Of a stretch of DNA of 51,408 bases, positions 23,787-32,289 are shown one piece after another. The notes under the pieces were generated by a model that searched no databases, was not told where the DNA came from, and saw only the letters and a program-made list of their open reading frames with translations. The stretch is from Armatimonadota bacterium (GTDB lineage: Bacteria; Armatimonadota; Armatimonadia; Armatimonadales; Armatimonadaceae): NCBI GenBank assembly GCA_026392155.1, contig JAPLCP010000057.1, positions 1 through 51,408 of the forward strand, in the 5' to 3' direction. Made by a program: the position numbers and the translations under genes. The first letter of the stretch is position 1; every line of letters starts with the position of its first letter.

Positions 23787-25204
23787 GCTGCGTGCTTCCG
23801 AAAGACCGAGTGGAGCGGGTGAGTGCGTGGGGCATGAACACCCACACCACGAGCTATGTCTTCCGCCCGACGACTATAGCGGGGATCAAAGACGCGCTGG
23901 AGGCGGCGCGGCAGAGTGGGCGTTTTGTGGCCTTACGTGGCGCGGGCTGCTCGTACGGGGATGCATCGCTGGGGGCGGAAAACGTGGTTCTCGATATTAC
24001 GCGCATGAATCGAATTCTCTCCTGGGACCCCCTAAAAGGCGTTGCAGAGTGCGAGCCTGGCGTGACGATCAAGCAGCTCTGGCAGTACACACTCGGCGAT
24101 GGCTGGTGGCCCTACGTGGTCTCGGGGACGATGTTTCCGACGCTCGCGGGAGCCGCGGCGATGAACATTCATGGCAAGAACAACTTTCGCGTCGGGACGA
24201 TTGGCGATCATATCTTAGAGTTCGATCTACTAACTTCCGAGGGCGAGCTGCACACCTGCAACCGTGAACAAAACCCCGAGCTGTTTCATGCGGCGATTGG
24301 GGGCTTTGGGATGCTGGGCGTCTTTACCCGTATCAAGATCGAGCTGAAGAAAGTCCACTCAGGCCATCTCAGAGTGACGCCGATTGGCGTCAAAAACTGG
24401 CGCGAGATGTTCTCAGAGTTCGACAAGCACCTGCCTGACTCAGACTACTTAGTCGGCTGGGTGGACTGCTTTGGTGCGGGTGAGCAGAGCGGACGTGGCC
24501 AGATTCATCGTGCAGACTACCTGAAGCCCGGCGAGGACACCATTCCCGCCCAGACCCTGCAAGTGGCGCACCAGGAGCTCCCCGACACACTCTTTGGGCT
24601 CATTCCCAAGAGCATCATGTGGAAGTTTATCCAGCCCTTCACCAACAATCTCGGGATGCGGGCCATCAACTTCGCCAAGTACCTCTCGTCGGTGACACTC
24701 ACGCAGGGAAAAGTGCATGATGTCACACACGCGGGCTTTGCGTTTCTGCTGGACTATGTCCCTGGTTGGAAATACGCCTATCTGCCCGGCGGCCTGATCC
24801 AGTACCAGAGCTTTATCCCCAAAGAGACCGCCGAAAAATGCTTCGCCGATCAGCTCGCGCTCTGCCAGAAGCGCGGAATCGTCCCGTATCTGGGAGTCTT
24901 CAAGCGCCACAGGACCGACCCGTTTCTGATGACGCACTCCGTAGATGGCTACTCGTTTGCCCTGGATTTTAAGCTGACGGCAAAAAACAGAAAACAGGTC
25001 TGGGCTCTGGCGGCGGAGCTCGATGCCTTGGTGATTGCCGCCGGGGGGCGCTTCTACTTTGCCAAGGACAGCACGCTCCACCCCAGCCGCCTCCAGAGCT
25101 ATCTGACAGAGGAGCGTGTCCAGCAGTTTCGGATGCTTAAGCACCAGCTTGACCCTGAGGGACTGTTTCAGACCGATCTCTATCGCCGTATTTTCCAGCC
25201 ATAA
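23783..25204 (+). CDS. DprE1-like FAD-binding oxidoreductase
   Basis: A 473-residue VAO-family flavoenzyme. FAD-binding features are LRGAGCSYGDASLG and IHGKNNFRVGTIGDHI, the latter closely following the DprE1 pattern with its FAD-contacting His. Further shared segments are LIQYQSFIPKE, YLGVFKRH, GYSFALDF and GGRFYFAKDS. In Mycobacterium tuberculosis DprE1 the residue at the FALDF position is Cys387, the target of benzothiazinones; here it is Ala. The frame starts at a TTG inside the DprE2-like stop; a GTG at 23792 and an ATG at 23834 are alternatives. With the upstream SDR it would oxidise then reduce a polyprenyl-linked pentose. Confidence 0.85.
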   Translation: MSCVLPKDRVERVSAWGMNTHTTSYVFRPTTIAGIKDALEAARQSGRFVALRGAGCSYGDASLGAENVVLDITRMNRILSWDPLKGVAECEPGVTIKQLWQYTLGDGWWPYVVSGTMFPTLAGAAAMNIHGKNNFRVGTIGDHILEFDLLTSEGELHTCNREQNPELFHAAIGGFGMLGVFTRIKIELKKVHSGHLRVTPIGVKNWREMFSEFDKHLPDSDYLVGWVDCFGAGEQSGRGQIHRADYLKPGEDTIPAQTLQVAHQELPDTLFGLIPKSIMWKFIQPFTNNLGMRAINFAKYLSSVTLTQGKVHDVTHAGFAFLLDYVPGWKYAYLPGGLIQYQSFIPKETAEKCFADQLALCQKRGIVPYLGVFKRHRTDPFLMTHSVDGYSFALDFKLTAKNRKQVWALAAELDALVIAAGGRFYFAKDSTLHPSRLQSYLTEERVQQFRMLKHQLDPEGLFQTDLYRRIFQP

Positions 25205-25250
25205 AAAATGGTACAATCGGCGCTAACGACGTTGTAAGGACGCTTTTAGT

Positions 25251-26114
25251 ATGGACACCATTCCGATTATCGACACGCACCAGCACCTCTGGGATTTTAA
25301 GAAATTCCAGCCGCCCTGGCTCAAAACAGAGCCTAAGCTCAACCACAGTATGGGACTTCCCGAGTACGCCAAGGCCACAGCAGGGCTAAACGTGGTCAAG
25401 ACGGTCTACATGGAAGTGGATGTCGCGACGAAAGAGCAAGTCGCGGAGGCAAAGTACGTCGCGGGGCTCTCGGCTAGCCACAAAACCGTCATGGCCGCCG
25501 CCGTGGTCTCGTGCCGCCCCGCGCTTCCGGGCTTTGCTGCCTACGCCAAGTCCCTGACCAAGAGCCCCTACCGCCCCTACATCAAGGGTCTGCGCCAGGT
25601 TCTCCAAGTCCCTGACGCTCCCAAAGGTCTCTGCCTCCAGCCGACCTACGTGAAAAACATTCAGTTATTGGGCGAGCTGGGACTGAGCTTTGATATCTGC
25701 ATCCGCCCCACGGAGCTCGCCGACGCCGCAAAACTTGTGGACAAGTGCCCCAAGACGAGATTTATCCTCGACCACTGCGGCAACGGCGCGGCGGGTAACC
25801 CGAACCAGGCGCAGTGGGAGCGCGACATGAAAGAGCTGGCCAAGCGCCCCAATATCGTCTGCAAGGTCTCGGGGATTATCAAGACCGTGAAGCCTGGCAT
25901 GAACAAAGCGGAGGCCCTCACTCCTGTGGTTCTTCCCACGATTGAGGCTTTCGGAATAGATCGCGTGATGTTTGGCGGCGACTGGCCGGTCTGCAACCTC
26001 ACCTCAACATTCCGTGGCTGGGTAGAGACGCTCCATGAGATTCTCAAAGACAGCTCCGACGAAGACAAGCGCAAGCTCTTCCACGATAACGCCGCTAAGT
26101 TTTACGGACTATAA
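25251..26114 (+). CDS. amidohydrolase family protein (lactonase-like TIM barrel)
   Basis: A 287-residue metal-dependent hydrolase of the amidohydrolase-2 (COG3618) group, which includes sugar lactonases and 2-pyrone-4,6-dicarboxylate lactonase. IIDTHQHLWDF carries the metal-binding HxH, FILDHCGNG the central His, and MFGGDWPVC the C-terminal Asp. The substrate is not known. It has its own start: a TACAAT box lies about 35 nt upstream, with AAGGACG before the ATG. It ends at a bidirectional terminator. Confidence 0.9.
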   Translation: MDTIPIIDTHQHLWDFKKFQPPWLKTEPKLNHSMGLPEYAKATAGLNVVKTVYMEVDVATKEQVAEAKYVAGLSASHKTVMAAAVVSCRPALPGFAAYAKSLTKSPYRPYIKGLRQVLQVPDAPKGLCLQPTYVKNIQLLGELGLSFDICIRPTELADAAKLVDKCPKTRFILDHCGNGAAGNPNQAQWERDMKELAKRPNIVCKVSGIIKTVKPGMNKAEALTPVVLPTIEAFGIDRVMFGGDWPVCNLTSTFRGWVETLHEILKDSSDEDKRKLFHDNAAKFYGL

Positions 26115-26120
26115 TAGAAA

Positions 26121-26158
26121 AATCGCCCGCCAGCACATTGCTAGTGGGCGATTCTTTT
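26121..26158. terminator. bidirectional rho-independent terminator
   Basis: Stem AATCGCCC (26121-26128) pairs with GGGCGATT (26146-26153), and further inner pairs give a stem of about 15 bp with one mismatch and a tiny loop. It is followed by CTTTT on the plus strand and by TTTCTA on the minus strand. It lies between two convergent genes and can serve both. Confidence 0.8.
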
Positions 26159-26162
26159 GGCT

Positions 26163-27476
26163 TTACTCGACTGGGATTCCGAGTTTCTTCAGCGCGGGAT
26201 CCACCCCCTCCGGGATATCCTTGGAGCCCACAAAGCTTGCAGCGATCTTGCCCTCTTTATCAATAATATAGGTAGTGGGGATGCCGCTCACGTTGTAGAG
26301 CTTGGAGGCAATCGAAGAAGCATTGTCTTTCGCGGCAGGATCGAAGACCAGCGGGAAGGAGAACTTGGCTTTGTTCTCAGGCACCCACTTCTCGTAGGCC
26401 GCTTTTTCGTCCCAAACACAGACCCCCAGCACCGTCACATCGTCGCGGCCCTTGAGTTTCTGCCAGGTCTTCTCGATATGGGGCATGGTCTGCATGCAGG
26501 GGCCACACCAAGTCGCCCAGAAGTCCATCACCACAATCTTGCCCTTGAGATCGGAGAGCTTGATCGGCTTACCGTCGAGCGTGTAGACCGTAAAGTCTGG
26601 TGCGGGCATCCCAACGGCGAGAAGCGGCTTGCGTGCCGCAGCGACCGCCACCTTTTGGGGCTTGCGCTCTGAGGCAACGAGAGCAAAGCGCTCACCATTT
26701 GCCCCAATCCGCGCTTCGTAGACCTTGCCATCCAGAGTAAACGGAGCACGGGCATCGAGGCGTGCGGTTTTCTTCTTGTCCTCACCCTCAAAGATAACCC
26801 AGACGGCATTCTGCTTGGTGGTTTCCGGTAGAAGCTCGCCGCGCATGTTTACCGGCTTGCCGTCGTCGTTGATGCGCTTGTTAAAAAGGCCATCGGAATC
26901 GTTTTCCGCCAGCGTGACTTTGTAGGTCTTTTCGCCCAGTTTTATCTCCCCAACGCGAGCAGCTTCGCGGTAGTAGAGCAGATAGTTCATCGGAGTCGCG
27001 GAGACAATCCGGTACAGCCCCAGGCCATAATCGCCCGTCGTCTCCTGCCCGTTGCGCCCGGCGTAGGTAACTTTGGCGACGACACTATTGACTCCATAGA
27101 CAGTGCGGCCCTGTGCCTCGTTTTTCTTGACCCACTTTCCATCGCCATCGTCCGTCAGATCACCATTGCCATTGGCATCGAAGTACATCTTGAACTCACC
27201 GCCAGCGGGCTCATCCACAACGGCGACATGATCCGCTTTGGGCCCCGTTCCCAGCTTAATCACCGCATAGCGAGGCTTACCCATATACGATGGTTCCTTG
27301 GTCACACCCGCCGGTTTTGTCTCCCCCAAATCAGCGCGAATGGGCATGTAGCCTAGCTGCTTGGCTCCATCCGCCTGAAGCGTCAGCTGTGCCTGTGCCA
27401 CGGGAGGAACGCGCTGGCCTTGTTGCTGCGGCTGCGCCATCAGCGCCAGAGGTAGAATCAGTGCTTGTAGTATCAT
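26163..27476 (-). CDS. secreted TlpA/ResA-like thioredoxin-fold protein with large N-terminal region
   Basis: A 437-residue protein with a short signal peptide (MILQALILPLALMAQ). Residues 25-290 are beta-rich and unassigned; they contain FDANGNGDLTDDGDG and ENDSDGLFNKRINDDG, acidic loops that look like calcium-binding EF-hand or dockerin loops. Residues about 295-437 form a TlpA-like thioredoxin domain (MPAPDFTVYTLDGKPIKLSDLKGK, WATWCGPC redox motif, GIPTTYIIDKEGK with cis-Pro). It probably acts as an extracytoplasmic thiol-disulfide oxidoreductase. It lies 14 bp downstream of the XRE-cupin gene, in a likely two-gene operon. Confidence 0.9.
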   Translation of the reverse strand: MILQALILPLALMAQPQQQGQRVPPVAQAQLTLQADGAKQLGYMPIRADLGETKPAGVTKEPSYMGKPRYAVIKLGTGPKADHVAVVDEPAGGEFKMYFDANGNGDLTDDGDGKWVKKNEAQGRTVYGVNSVVAKVTYAGRNGQETTGDYGLGLYRIVSATPMNYLLYYREAARVGEIKLGEKTYKVTLAENDSDGLFNKRINDDGKPVNMRGELLPETTKQNAVWVIFEGEDKKKTARLDARAPFTLDGKVYEARIGANGERFALVASERKPQKVAVAAARKPLLAVGMPAPDFTVYTLDGKPIKLSDLKGKIVVMDFWATWCGPCMQTMPHIEKTWQKLKGRDDVTVLGVCVWDEKAAYEKWVPENKAKFSFPLVFDPAAKDNASSIASKLYNVSGIPTTYIIDKEGKIAASFVGSKDIPEGVDPALKKLGIPVE

Positions 27477-27490
27477 CTTAAAAATCCCTT

Positions 27491-28066
27491 TCAGACCCGC
27501 TCACTCTCGCGGGCATCCACCCAAACCATCAGTAAGATCACCGGGAGCTGCTCCTCGGTAGCGTCATCAGCAGGGCCATAGCTATGGCGCTCCGCGCTCC
27601 AGAAAGTCGCCGCATCGCCCTCCCCTAAGAGATAGGTGCGTCCGGCAACCGAGACTTTAGCGCTGCCTCGCAGACAGAAAACCAGCTCCTCGCCGGGGTG
27701 TGTGGTAGACTCACTCTCACCATAAAGCTCCATGATCGCCGAGTTAACCCGCCCTCCAGGGAGACGACAGCGTAGCGCCGAGAGCAGAACCGACTCGTCG
27801 GCGGCAAGCGGCTCCCGGCCTTCCAGAGCACGGGCATGCAGCGCAATGGTATGCTCTTCTTCTGGCTCCGGCTGTGTGAGCTGCGCGACATGGACTCCGA
27901 GTGCCTCGCAGACCCGGTTCAGTGTGGCGTAGGAGGGTGTGAGTCCTTTTTCGAGGCGCAGGATCGTATTTTTATTGACTCCTGCCTTATCCGCCAGATC
28001 ACGAACCGAAAAATTCTGGCGCTGCCGGATGCGCTGAATACGTGCGCCAAGTGTCTGTGGGTCCAT
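27491..28066 (-). CDS. XRE family transcriptional regulator with C-terminal cupin domain
   Basis: A 191-residue regulator. Residues 7-62 are an HTH_3 domain (IQRIRQRQNFSVRDLADKAGVNKNTILRLEKG). Residues about 105-185 form a cupin barrel with HPGEELVFCLRGSAKVSVAGRTYLLGEGDAATFW, which probably binds a small ligand. Proteins of this build often repress metabolic genes. The ATG is only 8 nt from a perfect -10 box, so its mRNA is probably leaderless. The downstream thioredoxin-like gene appears co-transcribed. Confidence 0.9.
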   Translation of the reverse strand: MDPQTLGARIQRIRQRQNFSVRDLADKAGVNKNTILRLEKGLTPSYATLNRVCEALGVHVAQLTQPEPEEEHTIALHARALEGREPLAADESVLLSALRCRLPGGRVNSAIMELYGESESTTHPGEELVFCLRGSAKVSVAGRTYLLGEGDAATFWSAERHSYGPADDATEEQLPVILLMVWVDARESERV

Positions 28067-28118
28067 ATGGGGGCAGTGTAGCCGATCACAGCCGGAGTGT
28101 CAACCAGTTCAGACAGTC
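28067..28118 (-). promoter_or_regulatory. promoter of the XRE-cupin gene with possible operator half-site
   Basis: On the minus strand TTGACA (28098-28103), a 17-bp spacer and TACACT (28075-28080) form a near-consensus sigma-70 promoter, with 8 nt to the ATG. Five bp upstream of the -35, TTCAGACAGTC (28108-28118) matches 11 bp of the perfect palindrome in the gcvT promoter at 44846-44862. Confidence 0.7.
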
Positions 28119-28138
28119 CCAGTAGAAACGCCTCTCTC

Positions 28139-29260
28139 TTAATTGACAGGTCGCTTTTTCAGAAAGGGTTTCTCGCAAAAACGGTGGAAGAGGAGCGCAA
28201 ACCCAAGGCTCCCCAAAACTCCGATCAACAACCCCAAAACTCCACTTGGGTCAGGCAATCGGAGTTTTTCAAATAGCTGAAGAACTACCCGCAAGATATA
28301 ATGGTGCGTGAGATAGAGGCTATAGGAAATGCTTCCTACCCACATCATTCCCATTAAAAACTTATGCTTCCCAATACGAGAGTCAAGCGGGTGCAGGACA
28401 ATTAATAACAAAGCAAAGAAAAGAGAAACGACGGTACTGAGACGAAAGGGTTGAATAATACCAAGAGAATAGTCGGTTCTAACTAGCGTAGCCAGGAGTG
28501 AAATAAAAATAAAACCAAACCATCTGCGAGATTCACGATCTTTCGCATTCCCTAAAACATCATAGACAAGTACTCCAAGCCCAAAATTTGGCCACATACA
28601 AAAAGGGTAGGGTACAAGATTCCCCCAAATAGCATTAGCCAGAACACAGAGAAGAGTCAGACAATGAAGCGACCGTAGCATCAGACGTGCCCCATAACGC
28701 CGCCCAACCGTAACCAGCGCAAGACCAATAAGAATATAAAATGCCAACTCATAGCATAAAGTCCAGCTAATCGGCAAGATACTAGGAATATTCCAGGAAA
28801 AATGTGTAATAGTAGTTACTAAGTTCTGAGCTAAAAATAAATTCAAAAGAATATAGTTAGAACTAAAAAGCCCATCTACCCCTTCAGAAAATCCATTCCC
28901 TGCAGCAAATTTATTCGATGCTAGATAACTTGTTATCTTTAGCAAGATAAAAAACACGACTAGTGAGCACCAGTAAGGGGGAAAGATCCGACGAAATCGA
29001 GCAAGAAAAAAATCTCGTGAGTGCGGGTCACGGCTCAATGAGATAACAGCTGCATTGGCAATACAAAAGCCACTGATCACAAAAAACATCTGAACACCAA
29101 GCCAGCCATACTCCGCAAGACGAAATATAGAAGAAGCTATAAGTTCTTTGTGATGGTAAGAATGAACTCCCGCAGTGTGATAGATCACCACCATCAAGCT
29201 TGCTACCCCCCGCCATAAGTCCAAACTTAGATAAGAAAGACGCAGCGGAGGTTTGCTCAT
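28139..29260 (-). CDS. acyltransferase family 3 membrane protein (OafA/YrhL-like)
   Basis: A 373-residue membrane protein with about ten hydrophobic segments. The N-terminal LSLDLWRGVASLMVVIYHTAG contains the conserved R-x(10)-H feature of acyltransferase-3 enzymes, and FFLARFRRIFPPYW is the second family motif. These proteins move acetyl or other acyl groups onto surface glycans or antibiotics. The gene is visibly more AT-rich than its neighbours, a possible sign of transfer. It follows the NlpC/P60 gene by 7 bp and is probably co-transcribed with it. Confidence 0.92.
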   Translation of the reverse strand: MSKPPLRLSYLSLDLWRGVASLMVVIYHTAGVHSYHHKELIASSIFRLAEYGWLGVQMFFVISGFCIANAAVISLSRDPHSRDFFLARFRRIFPPYWCSLVVFFILLKITSYLASNKFAAGNGFSEGVDGLFSSNYILLNLFLAQNLVTTITHFSWNIPSILPISWTLCYELAFYILIGLALVTVGRRYGARLMLRSLHCLTLLCVLANAIWGNLVPYPFCMWPNFGLGVLVYDVLGNAKDRESRRWFGFIFISLLATLVRTDYSLGIIQPFRLSTVVSLFFALLLIVLHPLDSRIGKHKFLMGMMWVGSISYSLYLTHHYILRVVLQLFEKLRLPDPSGVLGLLIGVLGSLGFALLFHRFCEKPFLKKRPVN

Positions 29261-29267
29261 GACGAAA

Positions 29268-30191
29268 CTAATCGCGGCGAATAGCGACGAGCTTGTTCAC
29301 GTAGCTCTTGAAGAGTGGATCAACATCCACACATTTATGGTTGCTGGAAGCGTGGATAAAGAAGCCTTCGCCAATATAGATACCCGTATGGGTGATCGTA
29401 GAGCCGCCCTTCATGGCAAAGTACAGTCGGTCCCCTGCGATCAGGTTCCCCGTATCGGTGATCGTGCGGCCCACCTGAATCTGATGGCCTGAGTGACGGG
29501 GGAGATCTACGCCGATCGTGGAAAAAACATTCTTCGTGAAGGCAGAGCAATCAAGCCCAGAGCGTGTGTTTCCCGCCCAGACATACGGCACTCCCATGTA
29601 GGAAAATGCCTCACGTAGTACTTGGCGCTGTCGCTCTGTCAGGCCACTGCGATCTGCCAAGCCACTTGAAGTTGTCGTTTTCGGCTCGCTGGGAGTGCTG
29701 GCGAGCGTGATCTCGGTGTTGTAATCAAGAAGCTCCATTGCATCTTTTGGCACCCAGCCAATGGTGTTGTTCACCATCAGCACCCCATAGAGATCGTCCA
29801 TCTCCGAGATCACAGCCAGTGTCTGCCCACGAGTAGCCGTCGAAAGAACCTTGCTGGAGGCGATACGCGTGGAGCGGATGGCAAGGGAGTCCACGGCCAC
29901 TTTGGCGGGTCGTACGGTCACCGAAGCGGGTGCAGACTGCGGCTGATCTTGGGGCCGACCTGAGCGACTGGAGAGACTTCCTCGGCTCGGCGTTGTTTTT
30001 TTAGGGATCGGGGGCAGGCTTTTGGTCTGTGGGGCTTTTGCAACCGTCAGTGACGGCGCAGCCACACCACGTGTCGCTGCTGAGGAAGACGTCGCCCCCG
30101 TATTGACAGTCACGTCGAGGGAGCCGCCTTGTGCCCAAGCTGTCGGAGCGAGCAGGGCAATCAGGGGTAGTACACCAGTTACGATCTTCAC
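29268..30191 (-). CDS. secreted NlpC/P60 family peptidase with SH3-like domain
   Basis: About 307 residues from the GTG at 30191, which gives a clean signal peptide (KIVTGVLPLIALLAPTAWAQ) and has a -10 box 7 nt upstream. The same frame is open to an ATG at 30251 preceded by GAGAGAG; that start would leave only 9 bp to the divergent gene. After a Ser/Pro-rich linker, an SH3-like domain (LAIRSTRIASSKVLSTATRGQTLAVI, GWVPKDAMELL) is followed by the NlpC/P60 domain: YVWAGNTRSGLDCSAFTKN with the catalytic Cys, and THTGIYIGEGFFIHA with His. It should cleave cell-wall peptides. Confidence 0.9.
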   Translation of the reverse strand: MKIVTGVLPLIALLAPTAWAQGGSLDVTVNTGATSSSAATRGVAAPSLTVAKAPQTKSLPPIPKKTTPSRGSLSSRSGRPQDQPQSAPASVTVRPAKVAVDSLAIRSTRIASSKVLSTATRGQTLAVISEMDDLYGVLMVNNTIGWVPKDAMELLDYNTEITLASTPSEPKTTTSSGLADRSGLTERQRQVLREAFSYMGVPYVWAGNTRSGLDCSAFTKNVFSTIGVDLPRHSGHQIQVGRTITDTGNLIAGDRLYFAMKGGSTITHTGIYIGEGFFIHASSNHKCVDVDPLFKSYVNKLVAIRRD

Positions 30192-30227
30192 AGAAGTGAT
30201 TATCGGCGAAAATTGCCTATTTAGCAA
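30192..30227 (-). promoter_or_regulatory. promoter of the NlpC/P60 gene (leaderless)
   Basis: Minus strand: TTGCTA (30222-30227), 17 bp, GATAAT (30199-30204), then 7 nt to the GTG start. The plus-strand gene opposite has CATACT at 30249-30254, 6 nt before its ATG, so both divergent promoters fit a leaderless layout. Confidence 0.5.
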
Positions 30228-30260
30228 GGTTTTTCTGAATTTCTCAGGCATACTCTCTCT

Positions 30261-32096
30261 ATGGATCGCATCACTGATTGGTTTGGGTTTCGACGTGTCT
30301 CTTTTTCTGTGGCAGGTAAAGAAGGCTGGCTGACAGAACCAAAGTCCGCACAACCGGGAAAGCCCTGGGTCTGGCGGGCATCGTTTCCGGACTTCCATGC
30401 GGAAATAGATAAAGTGCTTCTGGCGTCGGGCTGGCACATCGGTTACTTAGAGACGGGCGAGATGCTGGGCTGCGATGCGGCACTTGACCTCTGGGACGCT
30501 TTCTATGAAGAAGTGACCAAGAACCGGGGGCTGGCAGTCAAGCCCGCCTTGGAGGCTGTCAGCCGTGGTGGACTCTATGCCTACCGCTATGCCGCCCGTC
30601 ACCCCGAGAGAGTCGCCGCACTCTATGCCGATACCCCCGTCATGGATATCAAGAGCTGGCCTGGTGGCAAAGGCGCGGGAGTCGGAGCCCCTGCAGTCTG
30701 GAAGATTGCCTTGGAGCGCTATGGTTTCCCAGGTGAGGCGGAAGCGCTTGCCTATGCACAAAATCCCTTAGACCTACTCCCCACCATTGCCAAGGCAAAG
30801 ATTCCCCTACGCCATGTGGTTAGCCTCAATGATAGAGTGGTGCCTGCCGAAGAGAATACGCTAGAGGCGCAGCGACGGCTCAAGAAGTGGGGAGCGACGA
30901 TGGAGCTGGTGACTGTGGCCGAGGGAACGCCGGAGAGCCAAGGCCACCACTTCCCTCTCCCCGCGGTGGCCGAGAGTGCCGAGTTTTTCAAGCGATTCAC
31001 TCGTGGTAAGAGCTACCACACGCTACGCCGTGGCTTGAAAGCTTTTGGTCCAAAAGCCACTGTGGCGTTTCTGGGAGGCTCCATCACGTACTCACAAAAT
31101 GGCTGGCGCGACCGTGTGGAGCAGTGGCTGGTGGCACGCTTTCCCAAGACCCAGTTCACTTTTATCCGCGCTGGTATTCCGTCACTGGGCTCTGTCCCTC
31201 ACGCGTTTCGACTGGAGACAGATGTTTTGGCCCAAGGCACGCCCGACTTACTTTTTGTGGAAGCGGCGGTCAACGATCCGAGTAACTTCACCACGCCCGA
31301 GCGGATGGTCCTGGGCTTAGAAGGCGTGGTGCGCCATGTCCGAGCAGCGCTCCCCCACTGCGACATTGTGCACCTGCACTTTGCCATGCCCGAGCACGTC
31401 CAGAGCTGGAAACAAGGCAAGATGCCGGTGGCTGTGGTGCAGCATGAGAAAGTAGCCGAGCGCTACCAGAATCCGTCACTGGATCTTACCCGTGAGGTGG
31501 CCGAGCGCATCGCCGCGGGTGAGTTTACGTGGGAGCAAGACTTCAAAGACCTTCACCCCTCGCCTTTTGGGCACCAGCTCTACGCCAATAGCATCACGCA
31601 CCTGCTGGATACTGCGCTAAGCACGCCACGTCCCAACAAGCCACTGCCCCTCCCTAAACCTGTAGATGGCCGTAGCTATGCCTCGGGACGCTATGTGCTC
31701 CCCAGCGAAGCGACGCAGCTTGTTGGTTTCACCCTGGATCCATCGTGGCAGCCCACCGATGGGAAGGGCACTCGGGAAGGCTTTGTGAGAGTTCCGGCGC
31801 TTATCAGCACCACACCAGGGAGCCACTTTACGCTCACATTTACGGGCAAGGCCGTCGGCCTGATGATTGCCGCCGGGCCAGACACCGGGACGCTGGAGGT
31901 GGTCTTAGATGGCAAGCCCTACCCCGCGCAAGACACCTTCACTCCCTGGAGCGGTGGGCTCCACCTTCCCTGGGCCGTGATCCTCGCCGACGACCTCAAG
32001 CTAGGTGCACATACCCTCACGGTAACGCTCTCTGGAAAGCGCCACCCGAAGGGCACGGGCACGGCACTTCGCGTGGTGTACTTCCTCGTTTCTTAG
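30261..32096 (+). CDS. alpha/beta-hydrolase-SGNH hydrolase fusion with C-terminal beta domain
   Basis: A 611-residue protein with two esterase-type domains. Residues 1 to about 250 look like an alpha/beta hydrolase: AVSRGGLYAYRYAARHPERVAALYAD with a candidate nucleophile Ser near 100, then SLNDRVVPAEE (acid) and GHHFPLP (His). Residues about 262-445 are an SGNH hydrolase: VAFLGGSITYSQNGW (block I Ser), a Gly/Asn region with AGIPSLGS, EAAVNDPSN, and DLHPSPFGHQLY (Asp-His). Residues 470-611 form a beta-rich domain that may bind carbohydrate. No signal peptide is seen. The substrates are probably acetylated or acylated sugars; this is inferred. It is divergent from the peptidase gene. Confidence 0.85.
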   Translation: MDRITDWFGFRRVSFSVAGKEGWLTEPKSAQPGKPWVWRASFPDFHAEIDKVLLASGWHIGYLETGEMLGCDAALDLWDAFYEEVTKNRGLAVKPALEAVSRGGLYAYRYAARHPERVAALYADTPVMDIKSWPGGKGAGVGAPAVWKIALERYGFPGEAEALAYAQNPLDLLPTIAKAKIPLRHVVSLNDRVVPAEENTLEAQRRLKKWGATMELVTVAEGTPESQGHHFPLPAVAESAEFFKRFTRGKSYHTLRRGLKAFGPKATVAFLGGSITYSQNGWRDRVEQWLVARFPKTQFTFIRAGIPSLGSVPHAFRLETDVLAQGTPDLLFVEAAVNDPSNFTTPERMVLGLEGVVRHVRAALPHCDIVHLHFAMPEHVQSWKQGKMPVAVVQHEKVAERYQNPSLDLTREVAERIAAGEFTWEQDFKDLHPSPFGHQLYANSITHLLDTALSTPRPNKPLPLPKPVDGRSYASGRYVLPSEATQLVGFTLDPSWQPTDGKGTREGFVRVPALISTTPGSHFTLTFTGKAVGLMIAAGPDTGTLEVVLDGKPYPAQDTFTPWSGGLHLPWAVILADDLKLGAHTLTVTLSGKRHPKGTGTALRVVYFLVS

Positions 32097-32289
32097 GGCT
32101 CTCTTTTCTCCTAAGTCACTATTGGGTGAGGCGCTTGACGAGCTCGTCTTGCCCCACAGGGCGTGCGCACCCATTCTCGGAACCAGTAAGCTCTTTCGCA
32201 CCACCGCCTGATGCTCTTTGGCAAACGGCAAGCTCCCCGGCATCGAGCTTATTGATCGGGTCGGCTTGTATTGGAGAATCTGCATGAAG

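Noticed and set aside
30192-30437. Longer N-termini of the NlpC/P60 protein (starts at 30251 or 30437)
   Set aside because: The 30437 start overlaps the divergent esterase gene. The 30251 start puts about 20 residues before the signal peptide. The GTG at 30191 gives a normal signal peptide and a well-placed promoter.
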